NCBI RefSeq assembly: GCF_003284975.1
Contig: NZ_QMEU01000011.1
Span: 1 to 64,000, forward strand
DNA length: 64,000 nt
Origin: Mycobacterium colombiense
GTDB taxonomy: Bacteria; Actinomycetota; Actinomycetes; Mycobacteriales; Mycobacteriaceae
Direction: 5' to 3'
The translations under genes were made by a program, and so were the position numbers. How positions within the stretch are numbered: the stretch's first letter is position 1; every line of letters begins with the position of its first letter. Below, piece after piece: positions 1 to 9,151 of the stretch. The notes beneath the pieces were generated by a model. The model saw only the letters and a list, made by a program, of their open reading frames with translations. It made no database searches and was not told the origin of the DNA.

Positions 1-1356
1 CAACGGACCAGGGCCGGGCACCACACCCGGCGGCGGCGGCCCGGCGATGGGTGTTCCCGGATCGGGCTCAGCGCCCGGCGGGATGTACGGGAACTTGTTG
101 GGCGGCAACACGTTCAGCCCGTTCGTCACCGGGGTGTCGTAGGGCACCGGCGGACCGCGCCACGGGTTGCGGCCGATCGGCACGTAGCCCTTCGGGTCGC
201 GACAGAGCTGGATGGTCGGTGCGCGTTTGCCGGGGAATTCCTGGCACGGATAGTTGCGGGCGCCGCGCACGGTGCTGGGATCGTTCTGGGCGGTCTTGCA
301 GTACATGTCCTTTGGCAGCTCGCGCACCGTCTCGTCGGCAGGGGTGCGCATCAACGGCGGCGGCAGGAAGCCGACGGCGCAGGGCGGCGGGTCGTTGAGG
401 TCGAGCTTGAAGTCCAGCTTTCCACCCTCGTCGAGGGGGGGACCGCCCGCCATCGTGATGATCGCGGCGAACAGCGCCGGCAAAACGACCAGCAGCTGCT
501 CGATCGACTTGTGGTAGATCACCCCCACCCGGCCCAGATTGGCCAGGCTGGCGGCCAGCGCGGGGAAAGAGGGACGGATGCCGGAGAACGCGGTGCTCGC
601 CTCGTCGGTGGCGCCGGGGGCGGTCGCCAGGGTGTCGCGCAACTGCGGGTCGGCCTGACGCACCTCGGAGGTGAACCGCGCCAGCCCGTCGGACAGCGAC
701 TTGATGTCGGCACCGGCGCGGATCTGCGCCTGCAGGAACGGGCCGGCCTGATCGATCAACTGCGAGACTTGCGGGTAGTTTGCGTTGGCCTCGTCCACCA
801 GCAGCCGGGCGGACTCGAAGAGCCGGGCCATCTCGGGTCCCGATCCGTTGGCCGCGATGAAGGTCTCGTGCAGCAGCTCACGCAACCGGGTATCGCCCAG
901 GCTGTTGACCAAGGTCTCGGAGCGCTTCAGTAGGTCGGCGACGTCCTGGCCGATCCGGGTGTTCTTGCGCTCGATGCGAGACCCGTTGACCAGCTTGCTC
1001 GTTGCCGGCGAGCCGGGCGGCACCAGGTCGATGTACTGCTCGCCCACGGCCGACACGCTTTTGACGGTCGCGGTGACGTTCGACGGGATGGCGGTCCCGC
1101 TGTTCAGCCGCATGTCGGCGATGACGCCGTTGGGGCTCAGCCCCACCGACTCGACCCGACCGACGGCCACGCCGCGGTAGGTGACGTTGGCGTTCTTGTA
1201 CAGGCCGCCCCCGGCAACGAAATCAGCGCTCACGCCGTAGGTTCCGATGCCGAACGTCGCGGGCAACCGCAGGTAGAAGATCGCCATCACGGTCAAGGTG
1301 ATGACGGTGATCACCGCGAAGATCACCAGCTGGATCTTGGTCAGTCTGTCGTGCAT
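1..1356 (-). CDS. mce4F: Mce4F, substrate-binding subunit of the sterol importer (3' end beyond window)
   Basis: Last Mce protein of the Mce4 ABC-type importer, which carries cholesterol across the cell envelope. The start is an ATG at 1356 and the frame stays open for 452 codons to the window edge, so the C-terminus is missing. A basic tip and one hydrophobic helix (about residues 8-28) anchor the protein. The MCE/MlaD beta domain follows (YRGVAVGRVESVGL), then a long helical region, and the visible end is rich in proline and glycine (PPPPGVVPGPGPL), as in other Mce C-termini. It begins 13 bp after the lprN stop, as part of the mce4 operon. Confidence 0.95.
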   Translation of the reverse strand, partial: MHDRLTKIQLVIFAVITVITLTVMAIFYLRLPATFGIGTYGVSADFVAGGGLYKNANVTYRGVAVGRVESVGLSPNGVIADMRLNSGTAIPSNVTATVKSVSAVGEQYIDLVPPGSPATSKLVNGSRIERKNTRIGQDVADLLKRSETLVNSLGDTRLRELLHETFIAANGSGPEMARLFESARLLVDEANANYPQVSQLIDQAGPFLQAQIRAGADIKSLSDGLARFTSEVRQADPQLRDTLATAPGATDEASTAFSGIRPSFPALAASLANLGRVGVIYHKSIEQLLVVLPALFAAIITMAGGPPLDEGGKLDFKLDLNDPPPCAVGFLPPPLMRTPADETVRELPKDMYCKTAQNDPSTVRGARNYPCQEFPGKRAPTIQLCRDPKGYVPIGRNPWRGPPVPYDTPVTNGLNVLPPNKFPYIPPGAEPDPGTPIAGPPPPGVVPGPGPL

Positions 1357-1369
1357 CTGCGCCCGCCCC

Positions 1370-2524
1370 CTAGTGTCCCGAAGCCGTGCCGGGCGGAATC
1401 TTGAACGGGTCCGCGGCCTGTCCGGACAGGTTCGCCAGTTCACCGGTCAAGAAGTCGGGCGGGTTGAGGATCTCGTTCATGTGGGCCATGTTCGGGTCGA
1501 AATACGCCGTGGTGAAGAACGTTTCGCCCAGCCGGCGCAGGGTGAGGTCGAAGGTGGTGAACACGTTGAGGTAGTCACCGCGCACGGCCTGCTTGATGCC
1601 ATAGTTGGGGAACGGGAACGTCAGCAGGATCTGCAGCGAGGTGACGAGATTCTTCCGGTTGTCATTGAGCGCCTTGACGACCGAGTACAGGTCCTTCATG
1701 TCGGCGGCGAAGTCCACCTTGGTCTTAGCCAGGATGTGGGAGGTGACGTTCGCCAGTTTGTGCAGCGCGCTAAACGCCTCGACGATGTGATCGCGGTTCT
1801 TGTTGAGCACGCGAATGGCTTCGGGCAGCGTGTCGAGCGCCCGGCCCAGGTTGTCCTTGTCCTGTGCCAGGTTGGCCGAGAATCGGTTCAACCCGTCGAC
1901 CGCTTCGATGATGTCGTTGACCTGGCGGTTGAGCCCCGAGGTCAGTTCCGCGAGCCTGGGGACCAGGTCGACGAACTGGTCCTGCCGGCCGGCGACGGCC
2001 CGGTAGGTCTCGTCGGTGATCTCTTCCAGCGCACCGACGTTGCCCTTGTTCACCACCACGCCCAGCGCCGAGAGCACCTCTTCGGTGGTGGGATAGCGGC
2101 CGGTGTTGGCCTCTGCGATCTTCGACCCGTCCTTGAGCTTGCCGACGGCCGGCTTGTCCTTGGGACGCGCCAAGTCGATGTGCATCGAACCGAGCAGCGA
2201 TGTCTGGGCGACCGTCGCGGTCGAGTTGGCGGGCAGCACCACGTTTTTGTCCAGCGCCAATTTGACTGCGGCATAGAACGATCCGTCGGTCCGCTGTTCG
2301 GCCGCGATGCCGGCGACGCTGCCGACGGTGACGTCGTCCACCATGACCGGAGAGTTCTGCGGCAGGGTCGCCACGTCGGGCAACTCGACGGTGATCGAAT
2401 ACGCGCCGCTGCCGTGGCCGGCGGTGCCCGGCATCACCAGCGAGTTCAGCCCGCTGAACTGGCAGCCGGCCAGCAGCACGCTGCCCGTCGCCAATCCGCC
2501 TGCCCGCAACCACATTCGGTTCAT
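1370..2524 (-). CDS. lprN: Mce4E / LprN, Mce-family lipoprotein
   Basis: Lipoprotein subunit (384 aa) of the Mce4 sterol transporter. The N-terminus is a lipoprotein signal: hydrophobic stretch followed by lipobox VLLAGC with the acylated cysteine at residue 21. The Mce domain follows (around VMVDDVTVGSVAGI), then a helical region. Its ATG overlaps the mce4D stop by 4 bp, so translation is probably coupled. In other mce operons the fifth Mce gene is likewise the lipoprotein, which fixes its identity within the operon. Confidence 0.95.
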   Translation of the reverse strand: MNRMWLRAGGLATGSVLLAGCQFSGLNSLVMPGTAGHGSGAYSITVELPDVATLPQNSPVMVDDVTVGSVAGIAAEQRTDGSFYAAVKLALDKNVVLPANSTATVAQTSLLGSMHIDLARPKDKPAVGKLKDGSKIAEANTGRYPTTEEVLSALGVVVNKGNVGALEEITDETYRAVAGRQDQFVDLVPRLAELTSGLNRQVNDIIEAVDGLNRFSANLAQDKDNLGRALDTLPEAIRVLNKNRDHIVEAFSALHKLANVTSHILAKTKVDFAADMKDLYSVVKALNDNRKNLVTSLQILLTFPFPNYGIKQAVRGDYLNVFTTFDLTLRRLGETFFTTAYFDPNMAHMNEILNPPDFLTGELANLSGQAADPFKIPPGTASGH

Positions 2525-3963
2525 CCGCCACCGCCCAAACCGGCCGCCGGCCCGTTGGGCGCCTGGCCCGGAGGCGGGCCCGGCAGCGGACCGAAGGCGC
2601 TTCCGGCGGCGGGGCCGGGAGCTGGAGCGGCACCGGGCTGCGCCGGTTGGCCCGGTGCGGGAGCGGCTTGTGGGGCCGTCGGGACCAGCAGGGCCTGCAG
2701 ATCCGCCGGGTTCTGGGCGTCCGGCGGCGTCTGGGTGCCCTTGGCCGGAATCCAGGTCAGCTGCGGCACCGGCGTCGCCGACTTGGCCTGGGTTTCGGGG
2801 GTGTCGTAGATGATCTGGCCCTTGTACGCCGTAATCGTGTTGAGCGGGTGGAACATCAGCGGCGGGTAGTTCACGGTGAGCCGGCGCAGCACCGGACCGA
2901 GCCGCTCACGGCAGAGCTCGGCGCGCTTGAAGTAGTCGGGCGCCCTGGGCCCGGCGGCGGTTTCGAAGGAGCCACCGCAGATGAACTGCACGGGGTTGGC
3001 GAATTCCGGTATCGAGAGCAGACCGTTGAGGGTGCCCTGCGCGGGGTCGTAGATGTTGTAGAAGTTGGCGATACCCGGGCCCGCCACGTGCAACACCTGC
3101 TCGATGTTGTCGCTCTGGTCGCTCAACGTCTTCGCGAAATCGTTGAGGTTGTTGACCGTATCGACGATCGTCGAGTTGTTCTCGTGCAGGAAGCCCCGGA
3201 TGTCCGACAGCGCCTTGTTCAGGGTGCCCAGGGTGGTGTCGAGGTGGCGCGAGCTGTCGGCGAGCACCTGAGACACCGAGGCGACGTTGCCGGCGAACTG
3301 GACGATCTGCTCGTTACTGGACGAGAGCGCGTTGACGAGCACCTGCAGGTTTTTCACCGTGCCGAAGATGTCGCCGCGCGAATCCCCAAGGCGCCCAGCG
3401 GCTTGCGAGAGCTCGCGCAGGGCGTTGTGGAACGACTGGCCCTTGCCGTCGAAGGTGTCCGCGGCCTGGTTGATCGCCGAGCCCAACGGCCCCTGCAGGG
3501 ATCCGGCCGTCGGACCGAGCTGGACGGCCAGCTGGGTCAGCGACTCCTTGACCTCGTCCCATTCCACCGGGACGGCGGTGCGGCCCAAACCGATGCTGGC
3601 GCCGTCGGCCATCTCGGCGCCGCCGGTGTACGCCGGCGTCAACTGAATGAACCTCGCAGCCACCAGGTTTGGCGACATGATGATCGCCTTGGCGTCTTTG
3701 GGGACTTTCACGTCCTTCGAGACGGCCATAGTGATCTTGACGTCGGAGGGCCGCGGCTCGATCGTGTCAATGGTCCCGACCGGGACACCGAGGATGCGCA
3801 CCTGATCACCGGGATACAGGCCGACCGCAGAGGTGAAGTAGCCGACGATCTTGCGGTTCTTCTCCTGCGACGACAGCACATACACGCCACCCACCAGCAC
3901 CGCGACCAGCGCGATGATGGTGGCGTAGCGCAGCCCCCGGCTACGGATGATCCGCTGCATCAC
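2521..3963 (-). CDS. mce4D: Mce4D, Mce-family subunit with proline-rich tail
   Basis: Mce-family subunit (480 aa) of the Mce4 sterol importer. One N-terminal transmembrane helix (about residues 13-30) precedes the MCE/MlaD domain (YPGDQVRILGVPVGTIDTI) and a helical coiled-coil region. The last roughly 60 residues are almost only Pro, Ala and Gly, ending in GLGGGG, longer than the tails of the other subunits here. The start is ATG at 3963, with a second ATG immediately after it. It overlaps both mce4C upstream and lprN downstream by 4 bp, so the three are translationally linked. Confidence 0.94.
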   Translation of the reverse strand: MMQRIIRSRGLRYATIIALVAVLVGGVYVLSSQEKNRKIVGYFTSAVGLYPGDQVRILGVPVGTIDTIEPRPSDVKITMAVSKDVKVPKDAKAIIMSPNLVAARFIQLTPAYTGGAEMADGASIGLGRTAVPVEWDEVKESLTQLAVQLGPTAGSLQGPLGSAINQAADTFDGKGQSFHNALRELSQAAGRLGDSRGDIFGTVKNLQVLVNALSSSNEQIVQFAGNVASVSQVLADSSRHLDTTLGTLNKALSDIRGFLHENNSTIVDTVNNLNDFAKTLSDQSDNIEQVLHVAGPGIANFYNIYDPAQGTLNGLLSIPEFANPVQFICGGSFETAAGPRAPDYFKRAELCRERLGPVLRRLTVNYPPLMFHPLNTITAYKGQIIYDTPETQAKSATPVPQLTWIPAKGTQTPPDAQNPADLQALLVPTAPQAAPAPGQPAQPGAAPAPGPAAGSAFGPLPGPPPGQAPNGPAAGLGGGG

Positions 3964-5024
3964 GGCGACTTCGGCCTGATCGTCCAGCGTTCCTGAATCA
4001 AGCCGCGCAGGTAGTCGGCGAGGCTGGCGGGCATCTTGCCGGGCTGGTAGAAGAAGTCGAACATGGTGGCGAGCAGCGGCGCTGGGATCACGCCGTAGAC
4101 GTTTACGTTGAATCCGGGACCCGAACCGACGACCTCACCCAGCTCGGTGGCGTAAGTCGGCAACCGCTTGAGCGCCTCGGTGATGTAGTCGCGGCGCTCG
4201 TTGAGGTTGGACAGCACGTCGTTGAGCTTGCCCAGCGCGGGACCGAACTCCTTGCGGTTGTCGGCGACGAACCCGGAGATCTGCGTCGAGAGATCCTGGA
4301 TCCCCGAGATCAGCTGGGCCAGGGCGTCACGGCGTTCGTCGAGGGCGGCGAACAACTCGTTGCCGTCGTCGACCAGCTTGTTGACCTGCTCGGCGCGCTG
4401 GGACAACACGCCGGTGACCGACTTCGCATGCGCCAGAAGGCTTTGCAGCGCCTCGTCGCGGCGGTCCAGGGTGCGCGACAGCGACGTCACGCCGTCCAGC
4501 GCGCCGCGCAGCTGCGGGTTGGCGTCGTGCAGCGTGTCGGTCAGCACGTTCAGCGCCTTCTCGAACTGCGGCTTGTCCAGATTGTTGGCGTTCTGCCCCA
4601 GGTCCTCGAGCGCACCGGCGAGCGTGTACGGCGTCGTCGTGCGGCTGAGCGGGATGGTGGTCGCCTTGCCGCCACCGGCCGGGGTCACCGAGATGGAGCG
4701 CTCGCCGAGGATGGTGTCGGTGCGGATCGCGGCCAGCGACTGGTCGCCGACGGCGACGTGTCGGTCGACGCTGAAGCTGATCTTGGCGCTGTCGCCGGCC
4801 AGACCCACCGAGGTCACCTTGCCGACCTTGAAACCCGAAACATACACGGCGTTGCCGGGATTGATGCCGCCCGCGTCGGTGAAGTAGGCGTCGTAGATCT
4901 TGCCCTGCGGCCAAAACGGCAATCCGGAGTAGCCGAACGCGATGAGCACCACGCAAACCACCAGCACCACACCGAAGATGCCGGTGCGCAGTGGATCGCG
5001 CTCCTGCCTTGCGTTACTTGGCAA
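3960..5024 (-). CDS. mce4C: Mce4C, Mce-family subunit (TTG start preferred)
   Basis: Mce-family subunit of the sterol importer, 354 aa from the preferred start. One N-terminal transmembrane segment (GIFGVVLVVCVVLIAFGYSG) is followed by the MCE domain (PGNAVYVSGFKVGKV) and a helical region. The frame is open further upstream to 5060 inside mce4B. The TTG at 5024 has a GGAGG seven bases upstream and gives an N-terminus like that of M. tuberculosis Mce4C (…ERDPLRTGIFG…), whereas the GTG at 5030 sits only one base after that GGAGG. It overlaps mce4B by 11 bp and mce4D by 4 bp. Confidence 0.9.
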   Translation of the reverse strand: MPSNARQERDPLRTGIFGVVLVVCVVLIAFGYSGLPFWPQGKIYDAYFTDAGGINPGNAVYVSGFKVGKVTSVGLAGDSAKISFSVDRHVAVGDQSLAAIRTDTILGERSISVTPAGGGKATTIPLSRTTTPYTLAGALEDLGQNANNLDKPQFEKALNVLTDTLHDANPQLRGALDGVTSLSRTLDRRDEALQSLLAHAKSVTGVLSQRAEQVNKLVDDGNELFAALDERRDALAQLISGIQDLSTQISGFVADNRKEFGPALGKLNDVLSNLNERRDYITEALKRLPTYATELGEVVGSGPGFNVNVYGVIPAPLLATMFDFFYQPGKMPASLADYLRGLIQERWTIRPKSP

Positions 5025-6069
5025 AAGCACACCTCCCCTTGCTGGGATCCACCTGGCCACCGAGCGGCAGGAGGATGTCGCTGCCGGCCGGGCCGTTGAT
5101 CTTGATCGTCACGGAGCAGAAGTAGATGTTGAAGAACGACCCGTAGGCGCCCAGCGCGGACAGCCGCAGGTAGTCCTCGCCGAGCTGTTCGACGTCGTTG
5201 TTCACCTCGGCCTTGCGGTTGTCTATCTCGGTGGCCAGCGGCCGGGTGTTCTCCAGGATGCCCTGCAGCGGCCGGCGCGAATTCTTCAGCAGGTCCGTCA
5301 GATCCGTCGTCGTGGAGGCCAGCGGCGGGATGGCGCCCGCGATGTCGTCCTTGTGCTGGGCCAGCCCGGTGATCAGCTGCTGCAACTGGTCGACGCTGGC
5401 CGAGAACTGCGCGCTGCGTTGATCGACGGTCGTCAGCACCGTGTTGAGGTTGTTGATTACGTCGCCGATGAGCTGGTCGCGCTGGCCCAGCGCCGAGGAG
5501 AACGCGCTGGTGTCGGCGAGCACGTTCGACAACGCCCCGCCCTGGCCCTGCAGCAGCTGGATCACAGCGCTGCTGATCGTGTTGACCTTGTCCGCGTCAA
5601 GGCCTTTGAGTACCGGCCGCAGACCGCCGAGCAGCGCGTCGAGGTCCAGTGCGGGCTGGGTGTGCTGGCTGTTGATCGTCGCACCGGCCGGAAGTTTGCG
5701 CAGCTCACCGGGGCCCGACGTGATCTCCAAAAACCGGTCGCCGACCAGGTTTTCGTAGCGGATCACCGCGCGGGTGGACGAGTAGAGCGTGTAGCGCTTG
5801 TCGACGCCGAACTTGACGTCGATGGTGTTGTCGGGGTTGAGCTTGATGCCCGACACCGCCCCGACCGGTACGCCGGCGATGCGGACCTTCTGGCCGGACT
5901 TCAGTCGCGACACGTCGGTAAACGTTGCGTGATAAGTGCTTTCGGGACCGAACCGAAAGTCACCGAACACCACCACCAGACCCGCCGACACCAACAGCAT
6001 GGCCACCGCGAAGATGCTGACCTTGATCATCATCTCGCGGTGCGACGGCATGCCCGAACTTTCCGGCAT
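5014..6069 (-). CDS. mce4B: Mce4B, Mce-family subunit
   Basis: Second Mce subunit (351 aa) of the Mce4 sterol importer. A transmembrane helix spans about residues 14-36 (MIKVSIFAVAMLLVSAGLVV) and is followed by the MCE domain (KSGQKVRIAGVPVGAVSGI), then helices that in related proteins form the long tunnel for lipid transfer. The C-terminus (ending GRCAFAK) lacks the Pro-rich tail of Mce4D and Mce4F. The ATG at 6069 overlaps the mce4A TGA by one base (TGATG). Confidence 0.95.
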   Translation of the reverse strand: MPESSGMPSHREMMIKVSIFAVAMLLVSAGLVVVFGDFRFGPESTYHATFTDVSRLKSGQKVRIAGVPVGAVSGIKLNPDNTIDVKFGVDKRYTLYSSTRAVIRYENLVGDRFLEITSGPGELRKLPAGATINSQHTQPALDLDALLGGLRPVLKGLDADKVNTISSAVIQLLQGQGGALSNVLADTSAFSSALGQRDQLIGDVINNLNTVLTTVDQRSAQFSASVDQLQQLITGLAQHKDDIAGAIPPLASTTTDLTDLLKNSRRPLQGILENTRPLATEIDNRKAEVNNDVEQLGEDYLRLSALGAYGSFFNIYFCSVTIKINGPAGSDILLPLGGQVDPSKGRCAFAK

Positions 6070-7271
6070 CAGAAGTCATCCCGTTCCGCGAAGGCGCCGT
6101 GGAACAGGAACTGCAACGTCGAGGGCGCGTCGAACTGCAGTTCGGTGAACGGCTCGTACGGGATGTTGGCGTTGTCGGTCACCAGGAACGGCGCCCGGTA
6201 CCACGACCCGCCGTGTTGCTTGTTCGGGATGTCGGGCAAGCCGCGGCAGTTCGGACCGCCGGAGGCGTTCACGACCGGCAGCGATTCCGGATACGTATAA
6301 GACGGCGCACCCAGCACGAAGCTCGACGACGTGAACAGGCCGGCTTTCTTCACACCAAGGATCGGTCCGAACTCCTTGAGGCCTCGGTCGATTCCGGCGA
6401 ACAGGCAGCCGAATTCCGGCGAGTACTCGGCGGCCACCTTGAGCGGCGCCCGCAGCCGGTTGATCGCGTCGATGAAGTCCTGTTCGGCCGGGGCCAGGGT
6501 GTCATACGCGTTGTTCGACAGGCCGATGGTGGCCAACAGCGTGTCGTTGAGGTTCTTCTGTTGGTCGACGACCGTTCTGTTGATCGTCGGCAGGTTGTCG
6601 ACCACGGTGGTCAGGTCCGGGGCCGCGTCGGCGTACACGTTGGCCACGACCGCGGCCTTGCGGAAGTCCTCCTGCAGGGCGGGCAGCTTTGGGTTGGCCT
6701 GGCGCGTCAGGGTATTCAAGCCCGACAGGATGCCACCCAGGTCGTCGCCGTGACCGCGCAGGCCTTCCGCGAACGCGCTGAGCGTCCCATTGAGTTCGAC
6801 GGGGTCGATCTTGTGCAGCAGGTCCATCAACGACTGGAACAGCGTGTTGACTTCCAGCTGCACCGAAGAGGCCGCGACGTGCGCATCCGGGTGCAACGAC
6901 GTGGGCGAAGGCGTCTGGGGCGGAATGAATTCCACCGCCTTGGCGCCGAAGATGGTGTTACCCGCGATGTGCACCGCCGCGTTGGACGGAATGAAATGCA
7001 GATCGTCGCTGTTGATTGCGAGCGTGAGCCGCGCCTGGTCCCCGGAATAGTCGATGGTTTCGACCTTGCCGATCTGGATGCCCCGGTACTTGACCTTGGC
7101 GCCCTTCTCCATGACGAGCCCGGCCCGGGGCGCCGACACCGTGACGGTGTCGATCGACGCGAACGCCGCTGTATAGGAAAGGTAGGTCAGCACAGCGAAA
7201 GCCACCATCAGGCCGGCCAGCACTGCTGCTGCCAGCCGGACGGTTGTGCGTCGCGCGTCTGTGTTCGCCAT
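6069..7271 (-). CDS. mce4A: Mce4A, first Mce subunit of the sterol importer
   Basis: First Mce protein (400 aa) of the operon, exported and membrane-anchored by an N-terminal helix (about residues 12-33). The MCE domain contains KVKYRGIQIGKVETID. The rest is helical with a hydrophilic C-terminus. It starts with ATG at 7271, 19 bp after yrbE4B. Together with the YrbE permeases, Mce4B-F and an ATPase encoded elsewhere (MceG), it forms the cholesterol uptake machine that feeds all the catabolic genes in this window. Confidence 0.96.
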   Translation of the reverse strand: MANTDARRTTVRLAAAVLAGLMVAFAVLTYLSYTAAFASIDTVTVSAPRAGLVMEKGAKVKYRGIQIGKVETIDYSGDQARLTLAINSDDLHFIPSNAAVHIAGNTIFGAKAVEFIPPQTPSPTSLHPDAHVAASSVQLEVNTLFQSLMDLLHKIDPVELNGTLSAFAEGLRGHGDDLGGILSGLNTLTRQANPKLPALQEDFRKAAVVANVYADAAPDLTTVVDNLPTINRTVVDQQKNLNDTLLATIGLSNNAYDTLAPAEQDFIDAINRLRAPLKVAAEYSPEFGCLFAGIDRGLKEFGPILGVKKAGLFTSSSFVLGAPSYTYPESLPVVNASGGPNCRGLPDIPNKQHGGSWYRAPFLVTDNANIPYEPFTELQFDAPSTLQFLFHGAFAERDDF

Positions 7272-7290
7272 GTCCTTTTAAGCGGTCCTC

Positions 7291-8133
7291 TTATCCGGAG
7301 AGGTTGAAGTTACCGGACGCTCCGTAGACAGCGAGCGAGATGAACAATGTGATGACGACCACGACGATCAGCGACGTCCGCACGGCTTGGCCGACCGCGA
7401 TGCCCACGCCGACCGGACCGCCGTGAGCGTTGTAGCCGTAATAGGTATGGACGAGCATGACCGCGATGGACATCACGATGGCCTGCAGGAAAGACCACAG
7501 CAGGTCCGATGGGATCAGGAACGTATTGAAGTAGTGGTCGTAGAGGCCCTTTGACTGCCCGTTGATGTAGACCGTGGTGAAGCGGGCCGCGAAGAACGCG
7601 GCCAGCACCGACAGCGAGTACAGCGGGATGATCGCGATGAGCCCGGCGATCAGGCGGGTTGATACCAGGTAGGACACCGAGTGCACAGCCATGCATTCGA
7701 CGGCGTCGATCTCCTCGGAAACCCGCATGGCTCCCAATTGCGCTGTGGCACCGGCACCGATGGTGGCGGCCAGCGCGATGCCGGCGATCACGGGGGCGAC
7801 GACCCGGACGTTCAGGAATGCCGAGAGGAATCCTGTCAACGCCTCGATGCCGATGTTGCCCAGCGACGAATAGCCCTGCACGGCAATGACACCACCGGAG
7901 GCCAGCGTCAAGAAGGCCGCCACACCGACCGTGCCGCCGATCATGACCAGGGCCCCGGCGCCCATCGTCATCTCGGCGATCAGCCGGACGGTCTCCTTGC
8001 GGTAGCGGGTGAGCGCGTTGGGGACATACCGCATGGTCTGCCCGTAAAACAGCGCCTGCTCGCCGAAGTCGTCGACCGGCTCCTGCAGGCGGGTGAAGAT
8101 GCGGCGGAACCGCAGTGTGGCGTCGTAACTCAT
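7291..8133 (-). CDS. yrbE4B: YrbE4B, MlaE-type permease of Mce4
   Basis: Integral membrane permease (280 aa) of the MlaE/YrbE family and one half of the inner-membrane channel of the Mce4 importer. Several hydrophobic segments are visible, including GALVMIGGTVGVAAFLTLA and LIVVVVITLFISLAVYGASG. The cytoplasmic loop EEIDAVECMAVHSVSYLVSTR matches the conserved EEIDAL loop that contacts the ATPase. ATG start at 8133, 19 bp after yrbE4A. Confidence 0.96.
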   Translation of the reverse strand: MSYDATLRFRRIFTRLQEPVDDFGEQALFYGQTMRYVPNALTRYRKETVRLIAEMTMGAGALVMIGGTVGVAAFLTLASGGVIAVQGYSSLGNIGIEALTGFLSAFLNVRVVAPVIAGIALAATIGAGATAQLGAMRVSEEIDAVECMAVHSVSYLVSTRLIAGLIAIIPLYSLSVLAAFFAARFTTVYINGQSKGLYDHYFNTFLIPSDLLWSFLQAIVMSIAVMLVHTYYGYNAHGGPVGVGIAVGQAVRTSLIVVVVITLFISLAVYGASGNFNLSG

Positions 8134-8152
8134 CGCGTGCGCACCCGTCCCG

Positions 8153-8917
8153 TCACTTCGCCGAGATCCGCACGCCGATGGCGGTCATCACCACGTTGAT
8201 CACGAACAGACAGATGAAGGCGTAGACCACCGTTTCGTTGACCGCGTTGCCGACGCCCTTGGGCCCACCCTTGACGGTCAGGCCGCGATAGCAGCCCACC
8301 ATGCCGGCCATCACGCCGAACAGCAGCGCCTTGACTTCGGCCAGCACCAGCTCGCGCAGCCCGGTCAGCACGGTCAACCCGTTGATGAAGGCGCCGGGGT
8401 TGACGCCCTGCAGGAAGACGGAGAACACGTAGCCGCCGGAGAGGCCGATGGCGCACACCAACCCGTTGAGCAGCAGTGCCACCACCGTGGAGGCCAACAC
8501 GCGCGGCACGACCAGCCGCTGGATCGGGTCGATGCCCAGCACCCGCATCGCGTCGATCTCCTCGCGGATGGTGCGGGCCCCGAGGTCGGCACAGATCGCG
8601 GTGGCGCCGGCACCGGCCACGACGAGCACGGTCACCACCGGGCCCAGCTGGGTGATGGTGCCGAAAGCCGTCCCGGCGCCGGACAGGTCGGCGGCGCCGA
8701 TCTCGCGCAGCAGGATGTTGAGGGTGAAGGCCACCAGGACGGTGAACGGGATGGACACCAACAGCGTGGGCACCAGCGACACGCGCGCGATCATCCACGT
8801 CTGATCGAGAAACTCACCGAATTGAAACGGCCGGCGGAAAGCCGCCCGGCCGGTATCCATCATCATCTCGAAAAATCCGCCGACGGCGCGGGCGGGGACC
8901 GCGAGTTGTTCCCTCAA
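8153..8917 (-). CDS. yrbE4A: YrbE4A, MlaE-type permease of Mce4 (TTG start)
   Basis: First gene of the mce4 operon and the second permease half (254 aa). The family loop REEIDAMRVLGIDPIQRLVV and several membrane helices (LVPTLLVSIPFTVLVAFTL, VVTVLVVAGAGATAICA) are visible. It is nearly identical to M. tuberculosis YrbE4A over its length. The start is a TTG at 8917 (TTGAGGGAACAACTC), with a G-rich stretch about eight bases upstream acting as ribosome binding site. A KstR operator lies about 100 bp upstream, consistent with cholesterol induction. Confidence 0.95.
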   Translation of the reverse strand: MREQLAVPARAVGGFFEMMMDTGRAAFRRPFQFGEFLDQTWMIARVSLVPTLLVSIPFTVLVAFTLNILLREIGAADLSGAGTAFGTITQLGPVVTVLVVAGAGATAICADLGARTIREEIDAMRVLGIDPIQRLVVPRVLASTVVALLLNGLVCAIGLSGGYVFSVFLQGVNPGAFINGLTVLTGLRELVLAEVKALLFGVMAGMVGCYRGLTVKGGPKGVGNAVNETVVYAFICLFVINVVMTAIGVRISAK

Positions 8918-9016
8918 CGCGGTCCCCCCCTCGGTTTGGTCTCGGCGAAGTCTATGTGTGGCCTTTGCATCGTCTACGGTCGCTCGTGGCTCGGTGTGAG
9001 CCGGATCATATTAACC

Positions 9017-9030
9017 CAGAACAAGTTCAC
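9017..9030. promoter_or_regulatory. KstR operator upstream of mce4 operon
   Basis: CAGAACAAGTTCAC: AAC-nn-GTT core with matching flanks. It lies in the 234-bp gap between the hsd4A stop and yrbE4A, about 100 bp before the yrbE4A TTG. It is weaker than the near-perfect copies elsewhere in the window. The surrounding 9000-9070 stretch is the AT-richest part of the gap, as expected for a promoter. Confidence 0.75.
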
Positions 9031-9151
9031 CATGTCAATGAACAGCACTTCTTATCCGAACCGTTAATTCAGCTGGTCAGAAGCACTTGTCGCGTGTCAA
9101 ACTGACACACGTTCTACCTGGCGATTCCCCCAATCGGCCAGCCGTCGGCGG

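Noticed and set aside
1298..2809. Long open frame antisense to lprN and mce4D.
   Set aside because: High-GC third positions keep the opposite frame open; composition is Arg/Val/Gly-rich without any domain, while the minus-strand Mce genes are clear.
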